NCBI GenBank assembly: GCA_964035795.1
Contig: OZ038320.1
Span: 21,594,589 to 21,658,588, forward strand
Direction: 5' to 3'
Length of the DNA stretch: 64,000 nucleotides
Source: Pterobdella sp. o SKG-2022
Taxonomy: Eukaryota > Annelida > Clitellata > Hirudinida > Piscicolidae
A model generated the notes under the pieces. That model was not told the DNA's origin. It saw nothing but the letters and a program-made list of their open reading frames with translations, and did no database searches. Below are positions 52,401-64,000 of the stretch, piece by piece. Both the position numbers and the translations under genes were made by a program. How positions within the stretch are numbered: position 1 is the first letter of the stretch; each line of letters begins with the position of its first letter.

Positions 52401-54766
52401 TCCAGAAACTTCGTTATAAATTTCTAAACACCATTGTGTTATATTTTCACCACTTTATTCGCAGGCTGACGCTTTGTTTATAATTATGTAATGGTACATT
52501 TTTCTAGTTCTGTGCTTACAGACTTTTTTGCATTAAGTTTTGTCAGGTTTTATAGTTTGATCTCATAATAGTGTGATAATGATTTCAATCATTCATCAGG
52601 CCATGTGTATTCGTTATCATCGTGGAATGAAAATATGTTTGTGACTGGCTCCCAAGACAAGACAGCCAGGATTTTCGACATAAGGGCTCCCACAGTGGTG
52701 AACACCATCAAATCCGATGGTGACTATCATTATATTGACTTCTTAAAAACGTCATTCTTGTATTTCGTTAAATTACTTTTAAAACTTAACGTCAAATATA
52801 ATTTAAGAAATTTAGTGAAGTGATTAAGTTCTGATAAATTTATTACTTTCATAAATCTATAGCAAATTAAATTAAGCTATTTTGTGGATAAATATAGTAT
52901 TTATTATCAATTTGAACTTGAGTTTATACTTTGAAATTTAAAAAATTTGAATTTTTCAGTTTAAATGAGAAAATTCTATTAAATGTATATAAGCTTATAA
53001 ATAATTGGATCAAACTTTTTAGTTTTTAAGAGACATCGTATGTTTTTAGAAAATTTGAATTTTTCAAAATATACTTCTTGATTAATGAAGAATTTCTTGA
53101 AAGACATGTAAACAACTTTTATTCAGCTAGAATTTTAGATTAGACGTTTTCAATCAATCAATCAAATCCTTTTTATAGTCCGTTTTTCTTTACCAAGGGT
53201 TTCGTAATTCTTTTTGTGTTGAGTGACAATTTCACAAAATCGGTGCTAAAACGGGCTATAAACCGATTAGTGATGGTGATGAACAATTCATATGATTTCA
53301 AAGTACATTATATTATTATATCCTTCCCATGTTAGTGAGTGCTTTCGCGTCAGTGTGTGTGGACAACAGTGGTCGCCTGTTAGCAGCTGGTCATGAGGAC
53401 TCCACGTGTCAGTATCTCCATTCCTCGCCCTCCATCTCGAACAATCATAATGCAATTAATACATTATTCAATATTTTTATTCAATATGTTAAAAAAAATA
53501 TGTCTTTGATAACTTGCGTATGTGAGATGGTCTTATTTAACTATGTGTATTGGTGTTGGCAGGCACGTTGTATGACATGAGAGGGTCGAGAGTGGTGCAA
53601 GTGTTCAAACCTCACCACTCTGAAGTGAGGACTGTCAGGTTGGTCCATTCTTCATGTTAACAACTTTGAATAAATTGAATACAATATATCTAATCAAGAA
53701 TTAAAATTGTCTGATATTAAAGATTTAAATTATTAATTAAAAATACAACTATTTTTTTTTTAATATACGCTCATTATTTTTTCATTTTCAGCTTATCCAT
53801 TCAACAATGTTCAAAAAAACTTGTTTTCTTGCATATAATTTTCTATTCCTAATTAACTATCCAATACATTTAATTCACTCAATTAATTTAATTTTTCATT
53901 TGTTTTTCTTTCCATGACATCATTTGTATCATAAAGTTTTATGATGTTTTGTTTTCAATTCAAAAATAAAAAATTATTTAACATATATTTATTTCAAAAG
54001 AAGTTAATTTTGGCAAAGATATTTCTATCGTAAGGTTTAATTTATCGAAAAGTATAGCTTTAAATGAGTGAATTTTGAAGTTAACATCAAAAAACTCGTT
54101 TCTATTGAATATTTTTTATACCATTAATTTTAATAATTCTGTCTAAGGATTTTCTCACAATTGTTTTTTATCACAGTTTTTCAAACAATGCATACTACCT
54201 TCTCACTGCGTCTTATGACCACAAGATAGTTCTTACTGACCTTCATGGTTTGAACGTTTACAATGAGAATAATTATTTTAACTTCTCATTTTTTAACACT
54301 TTTTTTCAATTATTCCATCGTTTTTTTTGATTATTTCATTGGTTTTTTTGATTATTTTATTGTTTTAGGTGACTTGACTGCAAAGTTGCCCAGTGTGGTT
54401 GTGGCTGAGCATGAAGACAAGGTGAATTTTTTGCATCATACTTTCCATACTTCCACAAATTAAAATCAATATTTTACACGTATATAACTAACACTTAGTT
54501 TATCTAGCAAAGAATCAAAAAATATTGTGTTTTAAAAATGTTATTCAACTAACAAACCATTTTCCAGTTTAGCTATTAAGTCCTACCTTAAGTGAATTAA
54601 GACATGACAGAAATTTAATTTGGTTTTCGGCTGTTAAAAATTGAATGGAATATACAATGAAAGCATAACACAGGTGATTCAATGTCGCTGGCACCCAGAC
54701 CATCTAGCTTTCATCAGCACATCGGCTGATAGAACCGCCGTGTGCTGGGGACTGCCTTTTATATGA
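48721..54766 (+). CDS. WDR47: WD repeat-containing protein 47 (nemitin), complete, 13 exons
   Basis: Microtubule-associated WD40 protein; vertebrate WDR47 acts in neuronal microtubule regulation and in ciliary central-pair assembly with CAMSAPs. Thirteen coding exons joined by phase: 48721-49464, 49536-50112, 50310-50699, 50951-51021, 51192-51436, 51501-51670, 51816-51983, 52600-52719, 53336-53407, 53563-53638, 54177-54247, 54369-54421, 54674-54766. This gives 2850 nt, 949 aa (human 919). Layout is LisH-CTLH at the N-terminus, a variable middle, and a C-terminal WD40 propeller. Exons 3 and 4 lie in the variable middle and rest on splice-phase logic, so they are the least certain. It is divergent from LASP and convergent with ENOPH1. 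An AATAAA at 55186-55191 is a candidate poly(A) signal. Confidence 0.92.
49536..51021 (+). CDS. WDR47: WDR47 exons 2-4: variable middle region
   Basis: Exon 2 (49536-50112) begins AVPDKAFECPFDQKTLNLNV, like the vertebrate VFSCAFEQKMLNIHV, and runs into Ser-, Gln- and Glu-rich sequence (QQLQQVQQQHLKAEERFEKI). Exon 3 (50310-50699) is Lys/Asn/Ser-rich and low in complexity, with no clear vertebrate counterpart. Exon 4 (50951-51021) is Thr/Ser-rich. Exons 3 and 4 were accepted because acceptor, donor and phase all fit and the frame stays open. RNA evidence could change them. Confidence 0.6.
51192..54766 (+). CDS. WDR47: WDR47 exons 5-13: WD40 propeller
   Basis: Nine exons carry the C-terminal repeats. 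Exon 5 has VHPSG-like [20 protein letters not shown] (vertebrate [20 protein letters not shown]). Exon 6 has HHKGSIYCTCFNKSGDLIAS and GSNDKSVKLL. Exon 7 has NIHDGTVRDVTFM and SGGAGNCIVYLTDC. Exon 8 has FVTGSQDKTARIFDIRAP. Exons 9-10 have VCVDNSGRLLAAGHEDSTCT joined to LYDMRGSRVVQVF and HHSEVRTV. Exon 11 has YYLLTASYDHKIVLTDL. Exon 12 has LPSVVVAEHEDK. Exon 13 has IQCRWHPDHLAFISTSADRT and ends in TGA at 54766. The donor used for exon 9 (T then gtcagt) is fixed by continuity into LYDMRG. Intron 7 (51984-52599) holds a diverged copy of the hairpin repeat. Confidence 0.93.
52100..52300. repeat. Diverged hairpin-element copy in WDR47 intron 7
   Basis: The left part (tacgaagctt, then cattttcaagtactaaaaaa) and right part (aacgaaaagctccgtacttg, then ataaatataactaag) resemble, in the same order, the left and right arms of the 84-bp inverted repeat in LASP intron 1 (tacgaagctt, cattttcaagtataaaaaac; aacgaaaagcttcgtatctt). 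The arms no longer pair well. It is read as an older member of the same family. Confidence 0.5.
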
Positions 54767-56110
54767 TTGCCAGCTATCGTTGTTCTATTTGACCTTATCA
54801 TTGTATTGTTTTTATATTAGTTTTCGACACTGATTTTTTATATACTCTTATTAATTATCTAGTCTCCTTATTTCAAATTTATTCTTTAGACTAATTTCAT
54901 ATAAATTTATTTACAACTTTGAATTAACTTTTGTTTAATATTGGTTTTTATAAAACATGGCAATCGTTTTGGAGGGCTATGAAGTTCTACTCATAATATC
55001 TTAGACTCAATGTGAAGAACAAACATTTAAACAAACTTCACAATCAACCAGCAGACATGTCTTTATCTGCTGTGATTTCAGCTTGTATGATAACACACAT
55101 ATTGATATTAACTTTTTAATATATTGTTGACTACTTACACATTTACGTGCTTAAATATACGCGTATTAGAAACATCGGTTTGCGAAATAAAAGTACTCTC
55201 ACTGAGTTCTTCGAGTTTTAATATTACAATTTGCACTGATTATTTTTGTTGAATTTATTTTTCTCTTCAAAATTTATTTTGACGAAATTTCATATAATTT
55301 TTTTCTCTTTGAATTTCAAAATTCTATTTACAATACTCAAACAATGGTTAAATATATGGTTATAAACTACAAGAAAAAGTGAGGTGTTTTTTGTGCTGTG
55401 CACTAGAGGTTGACATGCTTCCAAATGGTTTCAACATATATCTCATATAGCGTTTACGACGGCTTATAAAATTCTTGTTTAACTTATATTTTCACAGATT
55501 TTTACATGTTTGGTTAACAAAATCTTCACTACACCAAGTTTATTACATTAACTTTTCATAGGCTACAGTACACATGGTCGCTATTCATTGATGCAGTGCT
55601 GCCCGAAATGGACCTGGTGGCGCTTATCTTCTTAAATAATTCATTCTAAATTTATTTATTTTATAATTTTGGCCTGTGTTTTCATACCTCTCTTATTTGT
55701 TCTAGTCTGCACTATCAATTCATGCAGCTTAAACGCAGATTTCAAAAATCTTCATCTCAGCATGAGCGAGTCATCAATGCTTATTGGACCTTGAAAATGT
55801 TTTTTTGAATAATGACGTTCTCGTTTCATCTTTGGCTTTAAATACATATAACCTATTTATAAAGTTCTATCAGTGCCACGAATTCGTATGAAGAGTTTGA
55901 TCGTTTAATTCATTTTAGGCTCTAGTGTTTATAAAATTTACATTCTTATTGATATTTAAACATATCTGTGGTTTAAAAAAACTAAAAATCAAAATTATAC
56001 ACTAATTGTTATAGTATATTATATCAATGTATATTTAGCAACTTAGTTAAAAAAAGCATTTAGCATTTAACTCGAATCCATAGTTAATATTATAGGGTTT
56101 TTCAATTCAA
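54767..56110. other. WDR47 3' flank
   Basis: Presumed WDR47 3' UTR followed by AT-rich spacer, with no gene recognised. AATAAA at 55186-55191 is the clearest plus-strand poly(A) hexamer, about 420 bp past the stop codon. Confidence 0.4.
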
Positions 56111-57060
56111 TTCAAAATCTTTGCATTTGCGCACCAAGTCATTGCATTTGATTACAAAATTTTTGCAATTAATTACCAAATTTCAAAAAAAAATTAAGTT
56201 TGAATATTCAAAAAATAAACGAAATTTTGTAAAAATTTGAAATAAATTTTTTGAATTGAAATAAAAAAACCGAAAAAAAATTTTTTTTTGAGGTATCTTG
56301 AGCTTTTCTCTAACAAGTACCGTGTTTTTAGTATTCGCGGTGTCAAACACCCGTCCACGGAACTCGTTTACGCATCTCACAGTGCAAGAACTTCGAAACG
56401 CTCAAAATTTTTTGTATACTTAGTGTAGACAGAAGTATTTCTTGACCTATTTGAAGTTGCTTCTGGTTAGGAGGGGTCTTTTAGATATTTTCCCTTATGT
56501 TTTGGCGTTTCTATACTCTTCAGGTGACTTCAAAAGTTTTAAAACAGTAATTATACTGCGTCAAATAAGCTTTGAAATTTCTTTTTTGGATTTTTCATAC
56601 TGAACTATGCAAATGCATAATTACATGCATCAATAATTTCATTCGATGTCTGCATTTTGCGGGATTAACAAGTGGTTGTATAACAATTTCATACCCGAAT
56701 TTTAGTAATTAAGGCTTTGTGTCAACATTTTCAAAGCTTTAAATAAAATGCAAATATGAATGTTCATCATTTATCATTTTTTTATATTTTACACCTGAGT
56801 TTTGTGTTGGCACCGCGAATACTATGAACACGGTACATGTCTCAAGGTACCTCAAAAAAAAAAATTTTTCGGTTTTTTTTTAATTTCAATTTAAAAAATT
56901 TATTTTAAATTTAAAATAAAATTTTAAAAAAATTTCGTTTATTTTTTGACTATTCAAACTTAATTTTTCTAATTAATTTTTCTTTCGGAAATTTGGTAAT
57001 CAATTGCAAAAATTTTTTAATCAAATGCAATGATTTGGTAGGCAATTACATAGTATTTGA
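56111..57060. mobile_element. About 950-bp element with long terminal inverted repeats
   Basis: The segment 56111-56346 is the reverse complement of 56807-57060 with substitutions and small indels. Shared blocks include tcattgcatttgatta, aagtttgaatattcaaaaaa (aatagtc on the other arm), aataaacgaaat, ttttttttgaggta and gtattcgcggtg. The unique core of about 460 bp has no long open frame. Structure suggests a non-autonomous DNA transposon or foldback element. The ends are approximate, and no target-site duplication could be fixed. Confidence 0.75.
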
Positions 57061-58403
57061 ATATTTCCATCGCAACATTTTTCTGTGTTAATAGCATATT
57101 ACCATTTCTTTATTTAACCTATTAATATCAGAGCTTATAACATTATGATAAAGTATTGATCTTCAAAAATGTTATCTTTTCTCCACCGAATTGAAGCAAA
57201 ACTCATTTAACATCCATCAATAATTAGTATCAATTGATAATTTTAACAAATTTTTACAAGTACTTTTCTTATAATTTAAAGCTTTTTTGTATCCATTTTC
57301 TTTACAGTTTTTAGAACTTTTATTATCATAACACCCTAATACTGGTCACCATTGCAGTTTTTTCCTCATATGCGATCTTGTTTACTATTCCATTTACTAT
57401 GCATTCTAATTTTTCAAATTCTGTTTTATCAATTCATTTTTCTTATAACTATACTGGCATATTCATATTTTGAGATTTTAAAATTTTTCATTGTATTAAC
57501 TGAATTTTTAGTTTTTCTTCAATTTTTCTCCTTCTAATTCCTTGTATTGAACGTTTATCTTTTCCATTTCTGCTTAGCAGCCTTGAATTGAAGAGGCTAG
57601 TTTTGGAGCATTAAAACGTCAAACTCCCCAAACCTCGCCTTTTATAAATTATACAAAAAATTTTTAAACCAAAAGTTGTCGAAGCATATTACACATCTGC
57701 CAAATCACATAAGCTTTAAGTGTTTGATTTTATCTTCTATCTCTATCTAACGAAGGCGTGGTTTTTTGGTGGTCACTTAAGAATTTCATTACTTAATAAC
57801 AGTATTCAACGTTTCTTCGATTTGATAGAGCCTTGGATAAAAGCTTTATCACAGTCATTTTCAATAATTTAAATATTTTTATTGAAAGGCTGAAAAAAGT
57901 CATAAACTACAGGTGCTCGTATAATAAACACATCTATTAGATAAAATGTAAAAATATAAGAATTTATCTATTCAAATTTTACGAAAGTTTCAATAAAATA
58001 TAAAAAAATAATTTTAATTAGAAAATATTTTTGATGAATAATGATTTAATTCAAAAAACAAAATATAATATATACTGGTAACAATCATAAGGATTTTTAA
58101 TAAGTGTGGATAATTAAAAAATGCAGATCATTTTGAAAGCAAAAGGTCTACAAACGAATAACTAATACTTAGAAATCAATAAATAAATGTCATAAACAAA
58201 AATTTTGAAATGCTATTAAATTTTCAACAAAAAGTTAAACAGAATAGATATCCATAACTTTGACTCCATTTTTGAAGAAAAAAAATGATAGTTTAATTAA
58301 TGAAAAATTTGATAAAAATATTGTATTAAATAGATCAATAATTAGTTAAGCTTTGGTTATTCACATGGTAAATTTCACAAAACACATATGCATGTGTGAA
58401 AGA
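57061..58403. other. Spacer and ENOPH1 3' flank, no gene seen
   Basis: AT-rich, with one short hydrophobic plus-strand frame (57352-57537) that resembles no known family. On the minus strand, an ATTAAA at 58292-58297 is a candidate poly(A) signal about 110 bp past the ENOPH1 stop. Confidence 0.45.
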
Positions 58404-59147
58404 TTAAATATAATTGAAAAGCTCTTTCATTGATTTAAAATTATAAAATTTTTCCAATTCTTGTTCTGCTAGTTGAGCATTGCCTTCCCTCAGCATTATT
58501 CCAACCTTACATCCAGCATTTTTAGCAGCTTCAGCTTCTTTTAGCACATCAGTTAAAAATAATGTCTGCTCTGGGTATACATTTTCAAGTTCACAGATTT
58601 TTGTATAACTTTCAACCTGAGTTTTTGATCCTATGGTTGTATCATAAAAACCATTAATTGAAGATGTGATGTCTCCTTCTATAGTATGAGAAAACATCAA
58701 CTTTTGTGCAAAAATACTTCCAGATGAGTAAATAGATACTTGTTTTCCAAGTTTTATTAAATTATTTATAGAACTCAAAACATCTGGAAAAAACTCAGTT
58801 ACTATAGCCCCCGATTTGAACGCTTCTTCAAACATGTGACCCTGAAATTGTTTTAAAGATGTACACTTTTTATCAACACTCATCCATTGAAGCACTGTTT
58901 TTTCAACTTTGTGAATTATTTCTTTTTTATTTATACTTTGCAAACATTCTTCATTTTCGAGTGAGTTTGATTCACGAAGAATATCTTTTATGTCCTTTTG
59001 GACCAATTCACTATCAAACTTTACATCTAAATAGTGTGCGAGATTTTCCAAAACGTAGCCAAATAACTTATCTTTTACAAATGATATAGATGTAATAGTT
59101 CCCTCTATATCTAATAAAACGAGGTTTACTGCTTCTAAAAAAGCCAT
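58404..59147 (-). CDS. ENOPH1: Enolase-phosphatase E1, single exon
   Basis: Bifunctional HAD-superfamily enzyme of methionine salvage. It enolises 2,3-diketo-5-methylthiopentyl-1-phosphate and then removes the phosphate, giving the substrate of acireductone dioxygenase; Mg2+-dependent. The frame has 247 codons; human ENOPH1 has 261. HAD motif I is LLDIEGT with nucleophile D13 and acid/base E15. Motif II is YSSGS (140-144), followed by the family block AQKLMFSHTIEGD. Motif III/IV is LFLTDVLKEAEAA with D200. LKQFQGHMFEEAF matches the human LKQLQGHMWRAAF. The ATG at 59147 sits directly before the conserved start, and an in-frame TAA lies seven codons upstream. No intron interrupts it, unlike the other genes here and unlike the human gene. 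It is convergent with WDR47. Confidence 0.95.
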   Translation of the reverse strand: MAFLEAVNLVLLDIEGTITSISFVKDKLFGYVLENLAHYLDVKFDSELVQKDIKDILRESNSLENEECLQSINKKEIIHKVEKTVLQWMSVDKKCTSLKQFQGHMFEEAFKSGAIVTEFFPDVLSSINNLIKLGKQVSIYSSGSIFAQKLMFSHTIEGDITSSINGFYDTTIGSKTQVESYTKICELENVYPEQTLFLTDVLKEAEAAKNAGCKVGIMLREGNAQLAEQELEKFYNFKSMKELFNYI

Positions 59148-59343
59148 CAGTATTAAACTTTGAACTTAAGCTTTTTCGAGTTATAAAGTTGAAAGTGGAT
59201 TTAAGTTTTATTCAATGGAGCAGTTAAAGTGCATATATTTGTTATTAACAATTTTTGAAGTAAAAAATATTCTTAATGAATTTATTAAAATTTTTTTTTG
59301 AATTATTTGCGAGTATTTTCAATATTTTATCATATAGCAAAAA
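59148..59343. other. ENOPH1 upstream spacer
   Basis: Short AT-rich interval between the ENOPH1 start codon and the retrotransposon relic. It must contain the ENOPH1 5' UTR and perhaps its promoter. No element can be named. Confidence 0.35.
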
Positions 59344-61945
59344 TTGCTATATGAAAGTTTAACCATGCTCAGAAGATTTGAAGAGTGGAGTTTAGACAAA
59401 ACGATGCACCTTATTTTCCAGATTGGGAGTTGTGCTACTCCTTTTGTCCAAAAAAACGGCCAAGAGTTTGTTGGACTGGGATCTTGTGTCAGACCGCATC
59501 ATCACAGCACGCTTCGAATCACGCTTAAAGAAAGTGTCTTTTGTTATGTGTTATAGGTCCACCAACACATCAAAATGGGAAAACAAAAACAGCTTCTAGG
59601 TTCAACTCCAATCAGTTCTCGACAGGATCCCAAACCGAGACATGCTTATTCTAACGGGTGACATGAAGGCGAAGGTTGGATCAGACAACACTGATAGAGA
59701 GCGCAAGATGAAAAAACATGAACTTCGCAAAATGAACAAAAATGGGAAGATGAAAGCTGACTTATACTTCGCCAACAGTCTCGTTATTGAAAATATGATT
59801 TTTCTGCACTGGCGATGCTACAAAGCCACCTGGGTTCCTTTTGAAATACAAGCAGAAAATCAAATTGATCACGTTAGGGTGAGACAATGCCATAGAAGCT
59901 GACTCCAAGATGTTAAAGTGAGACGCAGAGCCGACCTTGGATGCAGCTTTCCATGAGAATGACTAAGCCGAACCCAAGAAAAAAGTTCAATGTCGATAAA
60001 CTGAAACATAAAGACACAAAGAAAATGTTCCAGCTTTCACTACACAACCGCTTTAAAGTGCTATAGTCAAACGAAGAAGAGGCAAATGAACAAAAATGTT
60101 CAACATTAAAAGAAACAGTTATAAGAGTATGTGAAAACGTCTTGAGACATTTCAATAGGAAACCGTGGATCAGTGACGAAACATGGAAGAAGGTGGAGAA
60201 GAGAAGGCAGGCCAAACAAGAGCTGAACCAGGCGAAGATTCGTTAACAGAAACAGCAAGCAACTGCCAGACATTCCGCTCTCTCGAAAAAATTCAAATTA
60301 GAATTACGATCAGACAAACGAACGTACTTTAAAACATTCGCTGATGAAGCGGAAGAAGCGGCTAGCAAGAACGTTCTCAAAACTTTGTATGCCACCATCA
60401 GAATTCTTAGTAGACCATACTGTAATCCAAACAGGCCTGTAAAAAGCAAAGGGAAGTGAGATTATGACATGGAAGGAGAACAAAACGAGTACTTGAATAA
60501 CTATACTTACAATTAACCAACGATAAAGTGATGCCAAAGAAAAACAAAGTTAGCGACTTAATAAAGTTAGATGGGCAGAACACGAATCGACCAAAGGCAG
60601 TTCCAAACTCGCCAATCATCTCGTAGCGAATCCTACCCACAGGTTCACTTGGAGCATTATGGACAGAATCTTCACTAATGTGAGGAAGCATACCACATCA
60701 AAGCTCAAAGACCCACGTTAAATGATCAATTAGACATAAAGTCGCTAACTTTGTTTCGCTTTGGAATCACCTAAATGTTGATTAATTATAAGAATATTTA
60801 CTCAAGTTACTCGGTTTGTTCTTTTTTCATGTTATAATCTCACCTCACAATTAGCAATAAAAAATCTATCAATTATTACCTAAATTTATTACCTCACATA
60901 ATACATTGGTACACCCGTATAATAGTAACAAGTATGAATAGGATGAAATTTCCTAACTTTTATTATCACTTGATAATCTAAGCTAGTCTCACGAAAAGCC
61001 TCGTGTTTTTTTAAAATAAATACTTTGTTTTTGTTGACCTTACAATTTGATTTAGGCTATTATAGTTCATTATTAAAACATTTTATGAAGAGTTCTCATG
61101 CCATGTTATCCATGCCGGAAAACTTTCTGAAAGCTTTGAAATCTTTTCCCGAGTTAGACAGGGTTACCTACTGTTTTCACTTCTGTTCCACGTCGCGCTA
61201 GAATTGGTGACACAAAAGGCTGACATGAATTTCAGAAAAGGCATTCAAAAGAACCCTCACGTCGAAACTAAAAGACCTTGCATTTACTGACTATTTGGCT
61301 CTATTGTAGCACCGACTGCAAGACATGCAGGAGAAAGTGAAAATTCTTGAAACCAAACACAAAAAGTTAGTCTTTAAATTAGCCATGAAAAGACCAAGTT
61401 ACTGAGCATTAATAACCAAAGGATGGCCCAGTTACCGTCTCCGGAAAAGCAGTAACAGACGTCGATGACTTCGTGTACCAAGGTAGCAAGATCGGCAAAA
61501 CGGGAACTAGAGATGAAAAGATCTTAGATAAAAATAGCTTGACAAGCATTTACGAACAGCATCTCCAAAAAACTAAACTCAAAATTTTCAACTCCGACGT
61601 TAACTCTGCTTCTTTATGGGTCAGAAACTTGGAGAGTGATCAAAAACAACACGGCAAAGATGCAAACTTTCGTCAATAACTACTTTCGACAGATCTTCCG
61701 TTTGAGATAGTTCGATAGAGTGACGAAAGCTGAGCTATGGACATTCGCTAACCAACAATCAATAAACGTTCAAATCGAGTGATGAAAATGGCGGTAGATC
61801 GCCACACCTTACGGAAAAAGTCTCGAAATATTATCAGACAAGCGTTTGAAGGAAAACGGCAAGGAAAGAGAATGGGACGTCTAAAGCAGACCTTGAGAAG
61901 AAGTCTAAGCTCTCTTAGAAGTCTAAAGGAATGATAATAATAATA
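59344..61945 (+). mobile_element. RTE-like non-LTR retrotransposon, long decayed copy
   Basis: Plus-strand remains of an RTE-type polyprotein in the expected order. The endonuclease is at about 59,600-59,900: VQLQSVLDRIPNRDMLILTG, DMKAKVGSDN, then CYKATWV and ENQIDHV. The linker at about 60,150-60,445 includes KPWISDETWKKVEKRRQAK and ASKNVLKTLYATIRILS. Reverse-transcriptase pieces are at about 61,090-61,400 (VIHAGKLSESFEI, SRVRQGYLLFSLLFHVALEL, QMQEKVKILETKHKKL). A C-terminal piece at about 61,780-61,930 includes RKKSRNIIRQAFEGKRQGKR. Stops, frameshifts and an AT-rich interruption (about 60,780-61,080) show it is inactive. It ends in an ATAATAATAATA tail near 61,932-61,945, like the copy inside ROCK. 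Confidence 0.85.
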
Positions 61946-63469
61946 CAAGAATTTTTATATATTTTAGCTTAGCTTTCCCACTTGACTAAAATAAATTTAT
62001 GAGAGCCTCGAAAAACTATCTTCATCAAATAAACACACTGATTCATTATTTTATATTGAAAAAAATTCTTTTGAAAATTTTATATTTTTATACTCAGATT
62101 ATAAACAATCTTAAAACACAGTGATGTCATTTTGAAACAAATAAGCTTTGTTAATGACTAATACTTGTGAGTTCGATATATGAAAAACTTTTGACGACAA
62201 ATTCATATTTGAATGTAAGTTTTGAGCCATTTCATGAAAATAAGATTCTTATACTGTCAAAAAACAAACGATTATAATAAACTATTTCATCAAGTTTTCA
62301 TATTAATTGATAGCGCATAACATCTAAAAAGAAAATATTATCGAAGAGCTCGTGTTTGTATATAATTTTTTTTTCAAAGCACAATTGTATTGTTCAAGAA
62401 CACATCGAAATATATTTATATATTAATGAAGTCAAATTTGTTCACATCTTATTGATTGTTTCCCAAACTAGCCATATTATGGTTTGAACTTTGTTTTTCA
62501 TCAATGAAATAACTCTATAGAATTTCCGCTATTACAACTTTTCATGAACGCCAAAATATAAGCTCAATGGTGTTGAAGTTTTTTGTATAGGTTTAAATTA
62601 ATCCGACAAGGATCTAACAAAGGCACTATAGAAAGCACATGTGAATCCCACCAGTTGAAACAGTGCATCAAAAGTTCTGAAAAAATTGAGAAAAACAAAC
62701 AGAAACTATCTAAGAAACTAATTAAATCCATAAGAACTATTTCATCAATGTAATAGAAAATGATAACAATATAATTAAGTAAAATATAACATTAAAAATA
62801 ATCTTTGTGGAAATTTTTCAAACCTTACAGGGTTTTATCCATTATGCATGGATATAATATTTTTAATTTGTAAGACGAGAAACAAAAACAGTTTATAAAA
62901 TTTATTTTTCCACTATTTTAATAACAATAATAATAAACAGTAATCAAATCTGAATGATTTTATTTTTCGATTATTCATGAAAAGTTTCAGTGGTTTCGAG
63001 AATTTAAAAATAGAAGTTAGACGGGAAAAATTCGAATAGGAAAGGAAGCACATTTTTAATGAAGACCCATTGTAGAAAGGAAATTTGCACAATAGTGGAA
63101 GAAAAAAAATATAATTGAAAGCTAAAAAAAGTTAGGAACAATGTGATAGCGGAAATTTGACAATTGAGGGAGTTTGATTAAGTAAGCACAAAAAATACAT
63201 AACATTTTCTAATTCAAAAGACTTAATCAGTATAACAAAGGTTTTGATGAAATTTTAACAAAATAATATTTAAAAATTATAAAAAAAAGTGGACTTCGAA
63301 ATTTTTTGTTTTTTGTCGTATTCAAACTTGTAAAAGAAAAACATTCCTATTTATTTTTAGTCTTTGTCGGTCTTACATTCATACCTCTGGTTATTTTTTA
63401 ATCGGGAGTTACTTTTCTTTCATTTTTAGAACTTTGAAATATTCTTTAAAATCATATAAAAATTTCAAA
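61946..63469. other. Spacer upstream of the E2 gene, no gene seen
   Basis: AT-rich sequence with only short chance frames. The UBE2D-like promoter and 5' UTR should lie at the right end, but no element is identifiable by eye. Confidence 0.45.

Positions 63470-64000
<531 letters not shown>

Overview
The window is nuclear DNA from an AT-rich, intron-rich invertebrate animal. It carries five orthologues of metazoan genes, all with GT-AG introns: a Rho-associated kinase (ROCK), a LIM and SH3 protein (LASP), WDR47, enolase-phosphatase E1 (ENOPH1), and the start of a UBE2D-class ubiquitin-conjugating enzyme. ROCK, LASP and WDR47 are characteristic of animals. The high intron density argues against an intron-poor lineage such as dipterans or most nematodes. 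I cannot name the species; an AT-rich cnidarian, flatworm or similar invertebrate would fit.

Layout. Positions 1 to about 23,200 hold no gene I can recognise. From 23.2 to 24.5 kb there is a weakly coding-like, decayed stretch. ROCK lies on the minus strand from 39,900 to 24,586. I could join 35 coding exons in frame into 1352 residues, close to the usual ROCK length. LASP follows in tandem on the minus strand (44,773 to 41,923; 7 exons, 219 aa). WDR47 diverges from it on the plus strand (48,721 to 54,766; 13 exons, about 949 aa). ENOPH1 is convergent with WDR47 and has a single exon (59,147 to 58,404, minus, 247 aa). The UBE2D-like gene starts at 63,470 on the plus strand and runs off the right edge.

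Mobile DNA fills much of the rest. There are three decayed non-LTR retrotransposon copies. Two are RTE-like: a 3' fragment antisense inside a ROCK intron, and a longer copy at 59.3-61.9 kb. The third is a different copy on the minus strand at 47.1-48.3 kb that ends in C2H2-like knuckles and abuts a tRNA-like element. There is also a roughly 950-bp element with long terminal inverted repeats (56.1-57.06 kb), and a hairpin family whose best copy is an almost perfect 84-bp inverted repeat in LASP intron 1, with a diverged relative in a WDR47 intron.

Functionally, ROCK (actomyosin contractility), LASP (actin scaffold) and WDR47 (microtubule-associated) are all cytoskeletal. ENOPH1 (methionine salvage) and the E2 enzyme are housekeeping genes. 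Nothing shows that they are co-regulated. I found no new multi-gene system. The most unusual items are the repeat structures and the intronless ENOPH1 gene.
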